Assembly: GCA_013695335.1 (NCBI GenBank)
Contig: JACDAR010000352.1
Location: 1-22,482 of the forward strand
Direction: 5' to 3'
Source of the DNA: Rubrobacter sp.
GTDB lineage: Bacteria > Actinomycetota > Rubrobacteria > Rubrobacterales > Rubrobacteraceae
Length of the DNA: 22,482 nucleotides
The notes beneath the pieces are model-generated. The model searched no databases, had not been told where the DNA came from, and saw only the letters and a list, made by a program, of their open reading frames with translations. How positions within the stretch are numbered: the stretch's first letter is position 1; each line of letters starts with the position of its first letter. Position numbers and translations under genes: made by a program. This document shows, in pieces, positions 21,047 to 22,482 of the stretch.

Positions 21047-22482
21047 TACATGCTTGATTGAGTGATACCACTCCACTCCGACAATGCTTCGGAGACTTCT
21101 TTACTGAGCATGGTGTGGCCTCGCTCGAAGCTCTTCATGCGGGCCGTACCTCTCCTTGTATCCCAGGCGTCTATGAAATAGGTCTCTCTGGCCTTGCAGT
21201 GGGAACAGGTCATTGTGGTTATGAAGGGGAAAAGCGGCATCCAGCCTCGTTGACCCAGGTCCAGGAACAGATCTCCCCGGGGTAGCGCTTTGTGGAAAGG
21301 AACTTCTTCCCGTGGGAAACTCGGATGGTCACCCATGTAGCGCAGACACTTGAGGATCACGCCCCCTCCACGTCGGGCGACATCGAAGTCCTCCACCTGT
21401 CTGATGGGATAAGCAGTCGAGAACGCTAGAGCCTCCATGCAGCGTCTCAACCCGTCTTGTACTTTCTCTGATGCTTCGGCGATTTCCTCCAATATCACCG
21501 GCCCGCGGTCGTGCTTGAAGTCGTTCTTGGCCCTTATGAGAGCCGCTATGTTCGCCCCAAAACCCAGTTCCTTCTTCTCAGAGCGGATGTTGGCACCCTT
21601 GATCGCTTGCGCCAGCGGATCATCTTCGTATCCTGCGAATACCTTCGAGCATCGCCCGACTATCTCCTTCCAATCGCCTGGCGAGATACCGGTCGTCCAG
21701 AATTCCTTCGGATCTATTCCAGCCCTTTCCCGGTCCTGCTCACGCACTATCGTCAGCGACACTGACCCGAGGAAAGCGAGCATGTTCTCGGCGACCCTCA
21801 ATTGTTCCCTATAGAGGTCCCTCGGATCTACGATACTCGCCAGTGATCTGAATCCGAAAGCTATCGGGAACGGATAAGAACTAGAAATCTGATACTCCAG
21901 TTCGTCCCCAAACAGCACATTAGGCGTAGCGACGATGGGTTCAGTGACAGGCGTTGTGGAGGCTACCGTAGGCTGAATCCGTTCCGGTGACTCACTTTGC
22001 GTTTGAGTTATCTGGGCTGGAGAGGATGGTTCCTTTGTCAAATCCGTGGTCTCTTGATTCTGCTCGCGTTCCGGTGCAGTCTGCACCGTGGCAGAAGGTG
22101 CGGAGATAGGAGACAAGGTTTCGTCCCGTTGCACTTCTTCGCCATATTCGGCGGCAAGCCGACGTCTCAACATTGCCTCGGTGCTGCTCTGCCGCTGCTG
22201 CAATGCTTCCAGACGAAGCAAGTATTCTTTACGGATCATAAACGCATGGATAATAGAAATTATCCAAGTAACAAGTAACACGGTTACCCATATGTCCCTA
22301 ATCCAACCGCTGTCTGCTTCAGTCACCGGGGTAGTCATTCCTACAATAAAAGGCACTAAGTAGAATACTCCCCAGAAGATCCACCTTCGCCGCTTCGTCC
22401 GTAAGCCGGCATAGAGAAAGGCTACCCAGTTGAAGAAACCAAGTGTGAATGTCCACGCAATCCATAGCGAATGGAGCCGTTC
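21043..22482 (-). CDS. Membrane-anchored protein with HEPN-like domain, 5' end beyond window
   Basis: Function not recognised. The frame runs open to the right edge, giving 479 visible residues; an internal GTG at 22356 is not needed as a start because coding continues upstream (WIAWTFTLGFFNWVAFLYAG). Order seen: three hydrophobic helices (the two before 22340, then one near 22240-22300), a coiled-coil-like stretch, a Pro/Ser/Thr/Gln-rich linker (about 21910-22130), then a soluble domain. That domain has R-AKNDFK-H (codons 21532-21511), an R-x6-H pattern of HEPN domains, and further on C-SH-C (21196-21207) and a final GH. HEPN proteins are often RNases in defence or toxin systems; activity here is unproven. 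Base composition is clearly less GC-rich than the arg genes, suggesting acquisition. Confidence 0.75.
   Translation of the reverse strand, partial: ERLHSLWIAWTFTLGFFNWVAFLYAGLRTKRRRWIFWGVFYLVPFIVGMTTPVTEADSGWIRDIWVTVLLVTWIISIIHAFMIRKEYLLRLEALQQRQSSTEAMLRRRLAAEYGEEVQRDETLSPISAPSATVQTAPEREQNQETTDLTKEPSSPAQITQTQSESPERIQPTVASTTPVTEPIVATPNVLFGDELEYQISSSYPFPIAFGFRSLASIVDPRDLYREQLRVAENMLAFLGSVSLTIVREQDRERAGIDPKEFWTTGISPGDWKEIVGRCSKVFAGYEDDPLAQAIKGANIRSEKKELGFGANIAALIRAKNDFKHDRGPVILEEIAEASEKVQDGLRRCMEALAFSTAYPIRQVEDFDVARRGGGVILKCLRYMGDHPSFPREEVPFHKALPRGDLFLDLGQRGWMPLFPFITTMTCSHCKARETYFIDAWDTRRGTARMKSFERGHTMLSKEVSEALSEWSGITQSSMY

Noticed and set aside
1..22482. tRNA, rRNA, CRISPR arrays, insertion sequences, attachment sites
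   Set aside because: Gaps between genes are short, and no cloverleaf, regular repeat-spacer pattern, transposase frame or terminal inverted repeats were found.

Overview
The window is GC-rich bacterial chromosome with short intergenic gaps, GTG and TTG starts, and ATGA/GTGA stop-start overlaps. Gene content (nrdR-nrdJ, a MoxR/DUF58/transglutaminase operon, short leaderless-looking arginine promoters, actinobacterial-style GNAT and ACT proteins) suggests a deep-branching actinobacterium. Rubrobacter is my best guess, from protein resemblance and not from a search.

Layout. (1) 1-3097, minus strand: the 5' part of a B12-dependent ribonucleotide reductase gene (nrdJ, cut by the window edge), its regulator nrdR, a 320-bp AT-richer spacer with candidate NrdR boxes and a cluster of palindromes, then tadA. 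(2) 3255-7619, plus strand: a tight three-gene operon of MoxR-type AAA+ ATPase, DUF58 protein and membrane transglutaminase (TgpA-like). (3) 7609-12943: an arsenic island. The minus-strand operon reads arsM-arsR-arsC-aquaporin-arsC from a clear promoter with a perfect ATCAA-N6-TTGAT operator. The divergent plus-strand unit carries an ArsP-type permease, a ParB-like gene broken by a stop codon, and a SigZ-like ECF sigma factor. (4) 13086-21046: an arginine cluster, argC-argR-(ACT-GNAT fusion)-argG on minus and argJ-argB-argD-argF on plus, from a 92-bp divergent region with ARG boxes and two promoters that would give leaderless or nearly leaderless mRNAs. (5) 21043-22482, minus strand: the C-terminal part of a membrane-anchored protein with an HEPN-like R-x6-H motif, cut by the right edge.

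How the parts work together. ArsC enzymes reduce arsenate to arsenite. Arsenite can leave through the aquaporin or be methylated by ArsM, and the trivalent methyl product is the expected cargo of ArsP. ArsR ties the set to arsenite. In the arginine cluster, ArgJ recycles the acetyl group, ArgB, ArgC and ArgD make N-acetylornithine, ArgF and ArgG carry ornithine to argininosuccinate, and ArgR probably represses both units. argH and a recognised argA are not in the window. The least described element is the ACT-GNAT fusion inside the arginine operon: its N-terminal half resembles the ACT domains of the CASTOR arginine sensors, while the ArgB here lacks the N-terminal helix that makes other NAG kinases arginine-sensitive.

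No tRNA, rRNA, CRISPR array, insertion sequence or prophage gene was seen.
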